From positions 248,001 to 312,000 of the forward strand of contig CAVPWG010000005.1 of assembly GCA_963709425.1 (NCBI GenBank): DNA of 64,000 nucleotides, given 5' to 3'. How positions within the stretch are numbered: position 1 is the stretch's first letter; each line of letters begins with the position of its first letter. Position numbers and translations under genes: made by a program. This DNA is from JAICJC01 sp963709425. Its GTDB lineage: Bacteria > Actinomycetota > Thermoleophilia > Gaiellales > JAICJC01. Under the pieces are notes generated by a model, which ran no database searches, was not told the DNA's origin, and was given only the letters and a program-made list of their open reading frames with translations. This document shows, one piece after another, positions 56,119 to 64,000 of the stretch.

Positions 56119-57635
56119 CGGCCGCTCCCCGCAGCGGCCGCCTCGCGCTCCTTCTCGACGAGCACGCGGCGGAGGATCTTCCCCGAAGGGCTGCGGGGGA
56201 TCTCCTCGACGGCTTCGATCCGGCGGATGCGTTTGTGCCGGGCGACCCGGTCGGCGACGTACGCTCGCAGCTCGTCGAGGTCGGCCTCCTCACGCAGGAC
56301 GACGAACGCCTTCGGCACCTCGCCGCCGCGGCGGTCTGGCGACGGCACGACGGCCGCGTCGGCCACGGCGGGGTGCGCCTGGAGCACGGCCTCGAGCTCG
56401 GCGGGCGCCACCTGGAGCCCGCGCACCTTGATCAGCTCCTTCAGGCGGTCGACGATGAACAGCCACCCCTCGGCGTCCACGTGGCCGATGTCGCCCGTAT
56501 GGAACCAGCCGTCCCGGTCGATGGCCGTTGCGGTCGCAGCCTGGTCGCGCAGGTAGCCCAGCATCACCTGCGGCCCCCGGATCACGATCTCGCCGTCCTC
56601 GCCGGGCGGAAGCTCCTCGCCGGAGTCGCTGTCGAGCGCCCGGCACTCGGTCCCCGGGAGCGGCGGCCCGACCGACCCGGGCTTGGCATCCATGTCGGGC
56701 CCCTCCGGAGGGAGGTGCGTGACCGGGCTCGTCTCGGTCAACCCGTAGCCCTGGACGACCCGGCAGCCGATCCGGTCAGCCACGGCCCGGGCGATCCGCT
56801 CGTCGAGCGGCGCCGCACCGGACACGACCAGGTCGAGCGAGCTCAGGTCGTGGCGGTCGATCAGCGGGTGCTTCGCGAGCGCCAGCAGGATCGGCGGCAC
56901 CAGGAAGGCGCGGGTCACGCGGTGGCGCTCGATCGTCTCGAGAAACGCCGCCAGGTCGAACCGCGCCATCGTGACAACGGTCGCGCCGCGGGCGAGCGCG
57001 AAGTTCATGTTCACGGTGAGGCCGTAGATGTGGAAGTAGGGCAACACGGCGAGGAGGACGTCGTCCTCGTCGCAGCGGAACGCGCCCTCCACCTGGACGA
57101 TGTTCGCCGCCAGGTTTCGGTGGGTGAGCATCACGCCCTTCGGAAATCCGGTCGTGCCGCTGGAGTACGGGAGCGCGGCCAGGTCGCCGGGGCTCGTCGG
57201 CTCCGGCGCGAACTCCGGGCCGTGAAGCTCATCCGTCCCGATCAGGAGGACGCGGGCGTCGCCGGCGGCCTCGGCGACGGCCGGGGCGAGCTCCGCCGAC
57301 GTGACGACGAACCGCGCGCGGGCGTCGCCAAGCTGCCTTCGCATCTCGGCCGGAGTGAGCGCCGGGCTCACCGGCGTGACGACGCCGCCTCGCTCGAGCG
57401 TCGCGTGGAACACCACGGCGAACTCAGGGAGGTTCGGCAGGACGACACCCACGACGTCGCCGGGAGCGTGGCCCGCCCGCACCAGGCCACCCGCGGCCGC
57501 GGCGATCTCGGCCGGGAGGTCGCCGTAGGCGATCGCCCGGCCGGACGCGGAGTCGACCAGCGCCGCTCTCGCCCCGAGCCTGCGAGCGTGGCGGAGCACA
57601 AACGGGGTGAGCGGAGTGTCCGGCAGGTCGATCAT
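56115..57635 (-). CDS. AMP-dependent acyl-CoA synthetase (4-coumarate-CoA ligase-like)
   Basis: A 506-residue adenylating enzyme. The P-loop signature is Y-S-S-G-T-T-G-F-P-K-G (about 156-166). Other motifs are QGYGLTETSPVTHL, GWFHTGDIGHVDAEGWLFIV, and the C-terminal RLKELIKVRG and P-R-S-P-S-G-K-I-L-R-R with the catalytic Lys. These enzymes form acyl-CoA via an acyl-AMP. The 4CL/medium-chain-like layout does not define the acid. The ATG at 57,635 is chosen because the fold begins there. A cupin gene overlaps its end. Confidence 0.9.
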   Translation of the reverse strand: MIDLPDTPLTPFVLRHARRLGARAALVDSASGRAIAYGDLPAEIAAAAGGLVRAGHAPGDVVGVVLPNLPEFAVVFHATLERGGVVTPVSPALTPAEMRRQLGDARARFVVTSAELAPAVAEAAGDARVLLIGTDELHGPEFAPEPTSPGDLAALPYSSGTTGFPKGVMLTHRNLAANIVQVEGAFRCDEDDVLLAVLPYFHIYGLTVNMNFALARGATVVTMARFDLAAFLETIERHRVTRAFLVPPILLALAKHPLIDRHDLSSLDLVVSGAAPLDERIARAVADRIGCRVVQGYGLTETSPVTHLPPEGPDMDAKPGSVGPPLPGTECRALDSDSGEELPPGEDGEIVIRGPQVMLGYLRDQAATATAIDRDGWFHTGDIGHVDAEGWLFIVDRLKELIKVRGLQVAPAELEAVLQAHPAVADAAVVPSPDRRGGEVPKAFVVLREEADLDELRAYVADRVARHKRIRRIEAVEEIPRSPSGKILRRVLVEKEREAAAAGSGR

Positions 57636-57665
57636 CCGGGCGTCCGACAGTACACTTCTGCGGCG

Positions 57666-58067
57666 ATGGGAACCAGTCACGTCAGCCTGGACGAGGCCGC
57701 GATCCTCACGGTCGGCGAGGTCATGATCTCGCGGCCGAAGACGCTGGCGACCACGGCGACGGTCGCCGACGCTCGCCGGCTCTTCGAGAACCCGAGCGTC
57801 CGAACGGCGCTCGTCGTGGAGCACGGGCGTTACGCAGGCGAGCTCACTCGCGAGGATGTCGACGGCGTCGACGACGGCGCGGTGCTTGCCGAGCTGGCCT
57901 CGACCGCCACCGGGACGGCGGCGCACGACGACACCGTCGCGTCTGCGCTCGAGCAGATGGACGCCGCGGGCACCGATCGGCTCGCCGTGGTCGACGCGGA
58001 TGGAACGCTCCGCGGGCTCGTCTGCCTGAGCCGGTCGCACGGCCAGCTCTGCACCGACCCGCGATGA
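57666..58067 (+). CDS. CBS-domain protein
   Basis: A 133-residue protein with a tandem CBS pair. The first half reads VGEVMISRPKTLATTATVAD, then A-R-R-L-F-E-N-P-S-V-R-T-A-L-V-V-E. The second has HDDTVASALEQMDAAGTDRL, then A-V-V-D-A-D-G-T-L-R-G-L-V. CBS pairs bind adenosyl nucleotides and regulate partner proteins. A TACACT about ten bases before the ATG could be a -10 box for a short-leader transcript. Its last bases overlap the ABC-F gene by ATGA. Confidence 0.85.
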   Translation: MGTSHVSLDEAAILTVGEVMISRPKTLATTATVADARRLFENPSVRTALVVEHGRYAGELTREDVDGVDDGAVLAELASTATGTAAHDDTVASALEQMDAAGTDRLAVVDADGTLRGLVCLSRSHGQLCTDPR

Positions 58068-59702
58068 GGCTCATCGCGCTCCGTGACGCCGTCAAGTCGT
58101 ACGGCAGCCGAACCGTGCTCCGCGGGCTGGACCTCGAGGTCGGCGAGCGCGCCCGGATCGGCGTGATCGGCCAGAACGGCTCGGGCAAGAGCACGCTGCT
58201 TCGCATCCTGGCGGGCCTCGACGAGCCCGACTCGGCGCCGGCGGTGCGACGGCGCGGCATGGTCGCCTCCTACCTCCCCCAGCTGGTCGGCCCGGACCCG
58301 CGCACGCCGATCGAGATCTGCCACGCCGCCCGGCCCGACATCGCCCGGGTCGAGCACGAGCTCGAGGAGTGCGCGATCCGCATCGGGAGCCCCGAGGCCG
58401 CGGCCGACATGGCCGTGATGCAGCGGGCGATCAACCGGCAGGAGCGGCTGATCCTGGAATACGACCAGCTCGGCGGCCACGCCTTCGACGGAACGGTGCG
58501 CGGGCACCTCCAGACGCTCGGCCTGATCGACGCCGAGGTCGAGCGTCCGCACGCCGAGCTGTCGGGCGGCAAGCGCAAGCTCGTTGCGCTCGCCGCATGC
58601 CTCGCGCAGGAGCCGGACCTGCTGCTCCTCGACGAGCCCGAGACGCACCTCGACGCCGTCCGTCGGAGCGGGCTCGAACAGCTGGTCGGCGAGTTCCCCG
58701 GCGCGGTCGTCATGGTGTCGCACGACCGCTACCTGCTCGACGAGTCGGTCACCGCGATCGCCGAGCTCGACCGGGGCGCCATCCGGATGTGGCCCGGCAA
58801 CTACTCCGCCTACCAGGCGGCCCGCGAGCTCGAGCTCCAGCAGCAGGCTGCCGCGTTCGCCGCGCAGCAGAAGGAAATCGCGCGCCTCGAGGAGGCGATC
58901 CGGCGCTACAAGCAGTGGGCGAGCATGGTCGACGACCGCCGCCACACGATCCGGGCTCGAAACACCCAGCGCCGGATCGAGCGGATGGACAAGGTCGACC
59001 GGCCCGTGCTCGAGCGGCGCCGGATAGGGCTGGCGCTGCGGAGCGGAGAGCGCGGCGGCAAGCGCGTCGCCGAGCTGCGTGACGTGACCGTCGCGTTCGA
59101 CGACGACCCCGTCCTCCTCGACGTCGACCTCACGATCTTCCGCGGCGAGCGGATCGGCGTCATCGGCCGCAACGGCAGCGGCAAGAGCGTTCTCGTGAAG
59201 AGCGCTGAGCGGCATGCTGCCCACTGCGGACGGCGAGGTCTGGCGCGGCCCGTCGATCCGCATCGGATACCTGGCGCAGGAGCACTCGCCCGCCCCTCCG
59301 GGGCGTACCCCGGTCGACATCCTGCGTGCGCAGAAACCGTGCACCGAGGAGGATGCCGTCCAGGCGCTGCTTCGGTTCCTCTTCTCCTACGAGCAGTGCC
59401 GCCTGCCGGTCGCGTCGTTCTCGGGCGGCGAGCGCACCCGCCTCGAGCTGCTCCTGCTCATGCGCGGCGGCGCGAACTTCCTCGTCCTGGACGAGCCGAC
59501 GAACCACCTCGACATCGACTCGGTCGAGACGCTCGAGGCCGCGATCGAGAGCTACGACGGGACGGTGGTCGCCGTCTCGCACGATCGCTACTTCCTCGAC
59601 CGGATCGCCGATCGGATCGTCGAGGTGGCCGGCGGCGAGGCGCACGCCTACGAGGGCGGCTACTCCACCTGGTACGCCCGCCACCGCGCCCCGGTCGCGT
59701 GA
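58064..59702 (+). CDS. ABC-F ATPase, apparent +1 frameshift in the second ATPase domain
   Basis: The first half (58,064-59,200) is intact: Walker A G-Q-N-G-S-G-K-S-T, signature L-S-G-G-K-R-K, Walker B LLLLDEPETHLDAV, and a linker helix region rich in Gln/Arg. At 59,182-59,205 the frame G-K-S-V-L-V-K shifts. One base removed (extra A near 59,201) continues as ALSGMLPTADGEVWRGPSIR, then F-S-G-G-E-R-T-R and LVLDEPTNHLDIDSVE. So two ABC domains are present but in different frames. ABC-F proteins act on the ribosome. A sequencing error or recent mutation may explain it. It overlaps the CBS gene. Confidence 0.75.
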
Positions 59703-59729
59703 CCGCGCGCACTATCCGGGTCTGACCGG

Positions 59730-60722
59730 TTATTGCACGCAGACTGCGGTTGGGGCCAGTCGGGCGGCGAGGTCGGGCTGTGTGAGGGCGATCACGCAGC
59801 CGCCGAACCCGCCGCCGGTGAGGCGGGCGCCGCATGCGCCGAGGCCGAGCAGCCGCTCGACCAGGGCGTCGAGCTCCGGGGTCGAGACGGCGAAGTCGTC
59901 GCGCAGGCTGCGGTGGCCGTCGGTGAGGATCGCCCCGGCGTGCTCGAGATCGCCGACACGGAGGGCGCGCACCATGCGCTGCACGCGCTCATTCTCGGTG
60001 ACGACATGCCTCGCGACCGGGTCATCGGCAACCTGATCTGGAGTCGCGTCCCGAAGCGACGAAACGCCGATCCGAGCCGCCGCGGCGTCGCACGCGGCAC
60101 GCCGCTCGGCGTAGCGGCCGTCGGAGAGCGACCGGCGAACGCCCGAGTCGACGACGACGACGGCTGCGCCGTCGGGAAGGGCCACTCGCTCGACCGTGGC
60201 CTCTCGGCAATCGATGAAGAGCGGCTCGCGCGGCCGTCCGAGCGCTGCCACCATCTGATCCATGAATCCGCACGGCACACCGGTCGCCTGCTCCTCGGCC
60301 CGCCGGCAGGCCTCGGCGAGCACCGGCGGTTCGAGCTCGAGGCCGGCGACGTCGCACAGCGCAAGGCCGAGTGCGATCGAGAGCGCGCCGCTCGACGCCA
60401 GGCCGGCGCCCATGGGGACGCTCGTGGCAACCGCCGCGTCCAGCCCGACGGCCGAGCGCCCCTCCTCCGCCAGGGCGTTCAGAAGGGCGTCCGTCCAGGG
60501 CTCGATGTCGTCCGGCGCATCGAGCGAGGCGACGTTCACCGCGCCGTCGCCTCGGGGGCGGTAACCGACCAGGCAGTCGAGCTCGAGCGCCATCGGCAGC
60601 ACCCAGCCGCCGTTGTAATCGGTGTGCTCGCCGATCAGGTTGACGCGCCCGGGCGCGCGCACGAACGCCACGTCGTCGCCCGGTCCCAGTGCGGCGGCGA
60701 TGGCGTCGGCCCGGCGGTCCAC
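59730..60722 (-). CDS. galK: Galactokinase
   Basis: A 330-residue GHMP kinase. The galactokinase signature is G-R-V-N-L-I-G-E-H-T-D-Y-N (about 25-37). The ATP-binding motif is PMGAGLASSGALSIALG at about 103-119, and the C-terminal motif is GARLTGGGFGGCVIAL. It phosphorylates galactose at C1. It is a little shorter than typical GalK (about 380). GTG start at 60,722, 21 bases after the pgl stop, so it is the last gene of a ppk-pgl-galK operon. Confidence 0.9.
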   Translation of the reverse strand: MDRRADAIAAALGPGDDVAFVRAPGRVNLIGEHTDYNGGWVLPMALELDCLVGYRPRGDGAVNVASLDAPDDIEPWTDALLNALAEEGRSAVGLDAAVATSVPMGAGLASSGALSIALGLALCDVAGLELEPPVLAEACRRAEEQATGVPCGFMDQMVAALGRPREPLFIDCREATVERVALPDGAAVVVVDSGVRRSLSDGRYAERRAACDAAAARIGVSSLRDATPDQVADDPVARHVVTENERVQRMVRALRVGDLEHAGAILTDGHRSLRDDFAVSTPELDALVERLLGLGACGARLTGGGFGGCVIALTQPDLAARLAPTAVCVQ

Positions 60723-60743
60723 CGCGCGAGCCTACTGATTGCT

Positions 60744-61412
60744 CTAGCGCTTGGCGAGGCGAGCGCCGGCCGTGTCCGTCAGGATCGTCGTGCGCTCCGG
60801 CGGGAGGAGGCTCGCGGGGTAGTGTGGATCGGGCCCACGGAGCACCGCTCCGATCGCGCCCGCCTTGGACTCACCGGGCGCCAGGATCAGGACCGACACC
60901 GCGCGCTCGAAGACCGGCAGGGTGAGCGTGATCCGGCGCGGAGGCGGCTTCGACGCCACCACGGCGACGGCCGCACGATCGCGCACGTCGAGAGCGGGCC
61001 CCCCGGGAAAGAGCGACGCGGTGTGGCCGTCGGGGCCGAGCCCGAGAAGCGCGAGATCGAGCGCGACACCGTCGAGCTCGGCCGCATACGCGGCAGCGGC
61101 GGCCTCGGGGTCGTCCTCCCCGCGGATGCGATGGACGTTGTGCGCGGGGATGTCGATCCGCGAGATCAGCGTCTCGTGAACCGCTCGGTAGTTCGATTCG
61201 GGATCGTCGGGCCGGACGCAGCGCTCGTCCCCGAACCACAGGTGCACCTGCGACCAGTCGATCGCCGGCTCGGCGGCGAGCAGCTCGTATGTGCGCTGCG
61301 GCGTGCCGCCGCCCGCGAGCGAGATCGAGCCGCCGGTGCGCGCGGCGGCGGCCAGCGCCGTCGCCGCTCGGACCGCGGCCTCCTCGGGGTCTGCGGCGAC
61401 GATCAGCTGCAC
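60744..61412 (-). CDS. pgl: 6-phosphogluconolactonase
   Basis: A 222-residue DevB-type lactonase. Landmarks are SISLAGGGTPQRTYELLA near 28-45, HLWFGDERCVRPDDPESNYR at about 57-76, and LLGLGPDGHTASLFPG at about 122-137. It hydrolyses 6-phosphogluconolactone in the oxidative pentose phosphate pathway. GTG start at 61,412. It lies 14 bases downstream of the ppk gene and before galK; no zwf or gnd gene is in view. Confidence 0.9.
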   Translation of the reverse strand: MQLIVAADPEEAAVRAATALAAAARTGGSISLAGGGTPQRTYELLAAEPAIDWSQVHLWFGDERCVRPDDPESNYRAVHETLISRIDIPAHNVHRIRGEDDPEAAAAAYAAELDGVALDLALLGLGPDGHTASLFPGGPALDVRDRAAVAVVASKPPPRRITLTLPVFERAVSVLILAPGESKAGAIGAVLRGPDPHYPASLLPPERTTILTDTAGARLAKR

Positions 61413-61426
61413 GTGCCCACCGCCGG

Positions 61427-63544
61427 CTAGACGGATCGCGGGGCGCGCCGGCTACGCGGCCGCGCCCGCAGGCGGGCGCGTCGCATGAGGACCGCGTGGC
61501 TTCCGCGCTTCGTCCCGCGCCGCTCGGGGCGAAGGCGCGTCCAGTCTCCATCGGCGTCGAGCACCCAGGCCTGGGTGCGATCGCCGAGCAGCGTGTCGAA
61601 GATCGTCGAGATCTCATGCTGGAGACGGGCGTCCTCGACCGGGCTCAGCACCTCGATGCGGTGGTCGAGGTTGCGCGGCATGATGTCGGCGCTTCCGAGC
61701 AGGTAGGTCGCCTTGTCGCCGGCCTCGAACGCGAAGAGGCGGCTGTGCTCGAGGAAGCGGCCGGCGATCGAGCGCACGTGGATCCGCTCCGAGAGCCCGG
61801 GGACGCCGGGCCTGAGCGAGCAGATCGAGCGGGCCACGATGTCGATTCGTGCCCCGGCCTGCGACGCGCGGTAGAGCTCCTCGATGATCGCCGGGTCGGT
61901 GAGCGAGTTGACCTTCATCCGCACACTCGCCGTCTGGCCGGAGCCGGCCGCGTCGGCCACGGCGCGGATGTGGTCGATCAGCCGCGTTCGCAGGTTGAAG
62001 GGCGCCACGAGCAGCTTCCGGAACTGCTGCGGCCGGCCGAAGCCCGTCATGTGGTTGAAGAGGTCGGCGACGTCGGAGGTGATCGCCTCGTCGTCGGTGA
62101 AGAGGCCGAGATCCTCGTACAGGCGCGCGGTCACCCCGTTGTAGTTCCCGGTGCCGATGTGGGCGTAGCGGCGCAGGACGCCGCCCTCGCGCCGGATCAC
62201 GAGCGTCGTCTTGGCGTGGATCTTGAGGTCACGGAACCCGTGGACGACATGCACGCCGGCCTGCTCCATCGCCCTCGACCACTCGATGTTCCGGCGCTCG
62301 TCGAACCGGGCCTTCAGCTCGACCAGGCAAACGGCCTGCTTGGCGCGCTCGGCCGCCTCGATGAGCGCCGGCAGCAGCGCCGTGTCGTCGGACGTGCGGT
62401 AGACCGTCGTCTTGACCCCCACGACGCCGTCGTCCTTGGCCGCTGCGCGGACGAAGGCCTCGACCGACGTCACGAACGACTCGTAGGGCAGGTGCACGAG
62501 CAGGTCGTCGGCCCGGATCCGCGCGAAGAGGTCGCCCGCGGCCTCGGGATCCGCCAGCCGCGCGCGGGTCACCGGAATCCACGGTTCGTGCTTGAGCTCC
62601 GGCCGGTCGAGATCGCCGATCTCGGCCAGGTCGGCCAGATCCATCAGCCCCGGCGTGTCATACACCTGCGCGTCGGTCACACCCAGGCCGCTGCAGAGCC
62701 GCTCGCGCATCGCGACCGACATGCCGTCGGACACCTCGAGCCGCACGGCGTCCCCGAACCGGCGCCGCCGCAACTCCGACTCGACGGCCTCGAGCAGGTC
62801 GTCGGCCTCGTCGGAGACCTCGAAGTCGGCATCGCGGGTGACGCGGAAGAGGCTCTGCTCGACGATCTCGATCCCGGGGAAGAGGCGATCCGAGAAATGC
62901 GCGATGACCTCCTCGAGCGGCACCAGCCGCGTGCCCGGCCCGTCACCCACCGGGACGAACCGCGCCAGCCCCTCGGGCACCTTCACCCGGGCGAAGCGCT
63001 CCTCGCCGGTGACCGGGTCGCGCGCCAGAAAGCCGAGGCTGAGCGAGAGGCCGGAGATGTACGGAAACGGCTGTCCCGGCCCGACGGCGAGCGGCGTCAG
63101 CACCGGGTAGACGTTGCGGTCGAACCATTCGCCGACCGCCGCCTGCTCGTCCGCCGTGCAGCCCTCGAACGTGCAGATCTCGATGGCCTCGGCGCGCAAT
63201 GCCGGCACGAGGACGTTCTCCCACAGCTCGACCTGGCGCGCCCGCAGGGCGATGACGCGCTCCCGGATCTCGGCGAGGGCAACGGCGGGCGTCCGCCCAT
63301 CGGCCGACCGAACGGCCAGACCGGCCGCGATCTGACCCTCGAGGCCGGCCACACGGATCATGAAGAACTCGTCGAGCGTCGCGGCGACGATGGAGCACAT
63401 CCGCACGCGCTCGAGGAGCGGCCACGACTCGTCCTCGGCCAGCTCGAGGCACCGCCGATCCCAGTCGAGCCACGAGAGCTCGCGGTTCAGGTAGCGGTCG
63501 CCGGGGGCCTCCGGCGGGCGGATGACGGCAGCCAGCTCATCCAT
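61427..63544 (-). CDS. ppk: Polyphosphate kinase 1
   Basis: A 705-residue PPK1. The N-terminal domain opens Y-L-N-R-E-L-S-W-L-D-W-D-R-R-C-L. The two catalytic halves show L-K-I-H-A-K-T-T-L-V (His) with HIGTGNYN, and later RSICSLRPGVPGLSERI and H-S-R-L-F-A-F with the second His region. PPK1 makes long-chain polyphosphate from ATP. The ATG at 63,544 begins MDELAAVIRPPEAPG. It starts an operon with pgl and galK. The CYTH-CHAD protein at 7,760 is a possible polyphosphate-binding partner in the same genome. Confidence 0.95.
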   Translation of the reverse strand: MDELAAVIRPPEAPGDRYLNRELSWLDWDRRCLELAEDESWPLLERVRMCSIVAATLDEFFMIRVAGLEGQIAAGLAVRSADGRTPAVALAEIRERVIALRARQVELWENVLVPALRAEAIEICTFEGCTADEQAAVGEWFDRNVYPVLTPLAVGPGQPFPYISGLSLSLGFLARDPVTGEERFARVKVPEGLARFVPVGDGPGTRLVPLEEVIAHFSDRLFPGIEIVEQSLFRVTRDADFEVSDEADDLLEAVESELRRRRFGDAVRLEVSDGMSVAMRERLCSGLGVTDAQVYDTPGLMDLADLAEIGDLDRPELKHEPWIPVTRARLADPEAAGDLFARIRADDLLVHLPYESFVTSVEAFVRAAAKDDGVVGVKTTVYRTSDDTALLPALIEAAERAKQAVCLVELKARFDERRNIEWSRAMEQAGVHVVHGFRDLKIHAKTTLVIRREGGVLRRYAHIGTGNYNGVTARLYEDLGLFTDDEAITSDVADLFNHMTGFGRPQQFRKLLVAPFNLRTRLIDHIRAVADAAGSGQTASVRMKVNSLTDPAIIEELYRASQAGARIDIVARSICSLRPGVPGLSERIHVRSIAGRFLEHSRLFAFEAGDKATYLLGSADIMPRNLDHRIEVLSPVEDARLQHEISTIFDTLLGDRTQAWVLDADGDWTRLRPERRGTKRGSHAVLMRRARLRARPRSRRAPRSV

Positions 63545-63589
63545 GTGTGTGCGTGTCCCTCGTGCCCCGGGCGGTGCAGCAGCTGCGGT

Positions 63590-63901
63590 CTACTCCCAGG
63601 AGAATTCGGTGGCCTGGGTGGTCTCCATCCACCCTCGTGGCTGGCTGTCGGCGGCGACCGCCGGCATGGATTCGGTGTCGGCACCGATGTCGGCACCGAT
63701 GTCGGGGACCGCGGGGTGCTCGCCGGTTTCCTCCTCCTCGCGACGCGCGTCCGCCTCGGTCTTGAACAGCGGGTGGTTGTCGAACGGGTCGTCGTCCTGG
63801 AACTCCTCCAGCGGAAGATCATCGTCAAGATGCTGATTTCGCCGCTTCAGCTCGAGGTGATGCTCGATCGCGGAAGCAAACAGAGAGCCGCTCGTAGTCA
63901 T
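63590..63901 (-). CDS. Acidic hypothetical protein (103 residues)
   Basis: The protein starts MTTSGSLFASAIEHHLELKR. It is very acidic (LPLEEFQDDDPFDNHPLFKT) and probably largely disordered. A short internal duplication D-I-G-A-D-I-G-A-D is encoded by a 12-bp tandem repeat. It ends QPRGWMETTQATEFSWE. The ATG has GGGAGGAC upstream. It is 45 bases upstream of ppk on the same strand and could be in the same operon. No family recognised. Confidence 0.6.
   Translation of the reverse strand: MTTSGSLFASAIEHHLELKRRNQHLDDDLPLEEFQDDDPFDNHPLFKTEADARREEEETGEHPAVPDIGADIGADTESMPAVAADSQPRGWMETTQATEFSWE
63677..63700 (+). repeat. 12-bp tandem repeat in the acidic protein gene
   Basis: GTCGGCACCGAT occurs twice in direct succession, with a partial third copy. 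It encodes the D-I-G-A duplication and could vary in number by slippage. Confidence 0.7.
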
Positions 63902-64000
63902 CCACCGTCCTCCCGATCAGTGGTCACTGGCACGAAAACGCGACGCCAAGTGTACCAAGCGATCGGGCGATCCGTCCGGTAGGGGACGTCCGCGTTGGGC

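Noticed and set aside
61289..63982. Long plus-strand open frame (897 residues)
   Set aside because: It is the antisense shadow of ppk, which has all PPK1 motifs.
1..64000. CRISPR arrays, tRNA or rRNA genes, prophage modules
   Set aside because: No regularly spaced repeats, cloverleaf-like sequences, rRNA segments or phage structural genes were recognised on reading both strands.

Overview
The window is GC-rich DNA with GTG/TTG starts, many start/stop overlaps (ATGA, GTGA) and gene families typical of Actinomycetota. PRC-barrel/Nramp operons, DUF2630, DUF899, RDD proteins and CYTH-CHAD proteins together point to a soil Thermoleophilia-like lineage (Gaiellales/Solirubrobacterales). This placement is inferred from gene content, not from a marker gene. 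I saw no rRNA, tRNA, CRISPR array or recombinase gene.

Bases 1-20,000 are a loose accessory zone. Intact stress genes are scattered among many broken ones. The intact genes include an anti-sigma kinase, a phospholipase D, a four-gene lipoprotein/Nramp/PRC/PRC operon, CYTH-CHAD, a GT4 glycosyltransferase, a YciF ferritin-like protein and a coiled-coil protein. The broken genes include an SDR, CsbD, a second RsbW-like kinase, a topoisomerase IB tail, a DUF6766 protein and a TPR tail. The most striking object lies at 17,032-19,641. An OmpR-type response regulator gene is cut exactly at its conserved T-K-P-F motif by a 2,019-bp insert. Removing the insert at a shared TCACGA restores the reading frame. 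The insert is a string of three one-gene units (cupin, GNAT acetyltransferase, VOC protein). Each unit ends in a copy of a ~35-bp direct repeat carrying the same TCACGA core. This is an integron-like gene-cassette arrangement without the canonical attC core motif.

Bases 20,500-36,600 are denser. They hold two DUF899 proteins around a DUF2182 membrane protein, an ArgH-like lyase, an SDR, two S33-type hydrolases, a thiol-dioxygenase-like cupin with DUF2630, two tandem RDD proteins, a 1-Cys peroxiredoxin, two paralogous small exported proteins, an animal-type haem peroxidase and an OsmC protein. Clear hairpin terminators separate several units.

Bases 36,600-53,500 look like lipid and oxidative metabolism. 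First come a formamidase-like amidase and a desaturase operon, divergent from a P450/membrane protein/zinc alcohol dehydrogenase operon. Then comes a tightly packed run of an alpha-dioxygenase-like haem enzyme, a small membrane protein, a GMC oxidoreductase, DUF4331, TPR, a patatin-like lipase and a secreted protein. I infer a fatty-acid release and oxidation (oxylipin-type) locus.

Bases 53,500-64,000 hold a frameshifted Tat esterase, an internally deleted LysE exporter, a cupin-TPR protein, a 4CL-like acyl-CoA synthetase with a cupin, a CBS protein overlapping a frameshifted ABC-F gene, and a ppk-pgl-galK operon. Some single-base frameshifts (DUF899, ABC-F, MoaD-like, esterase) could be assembly errors rather than true decay.
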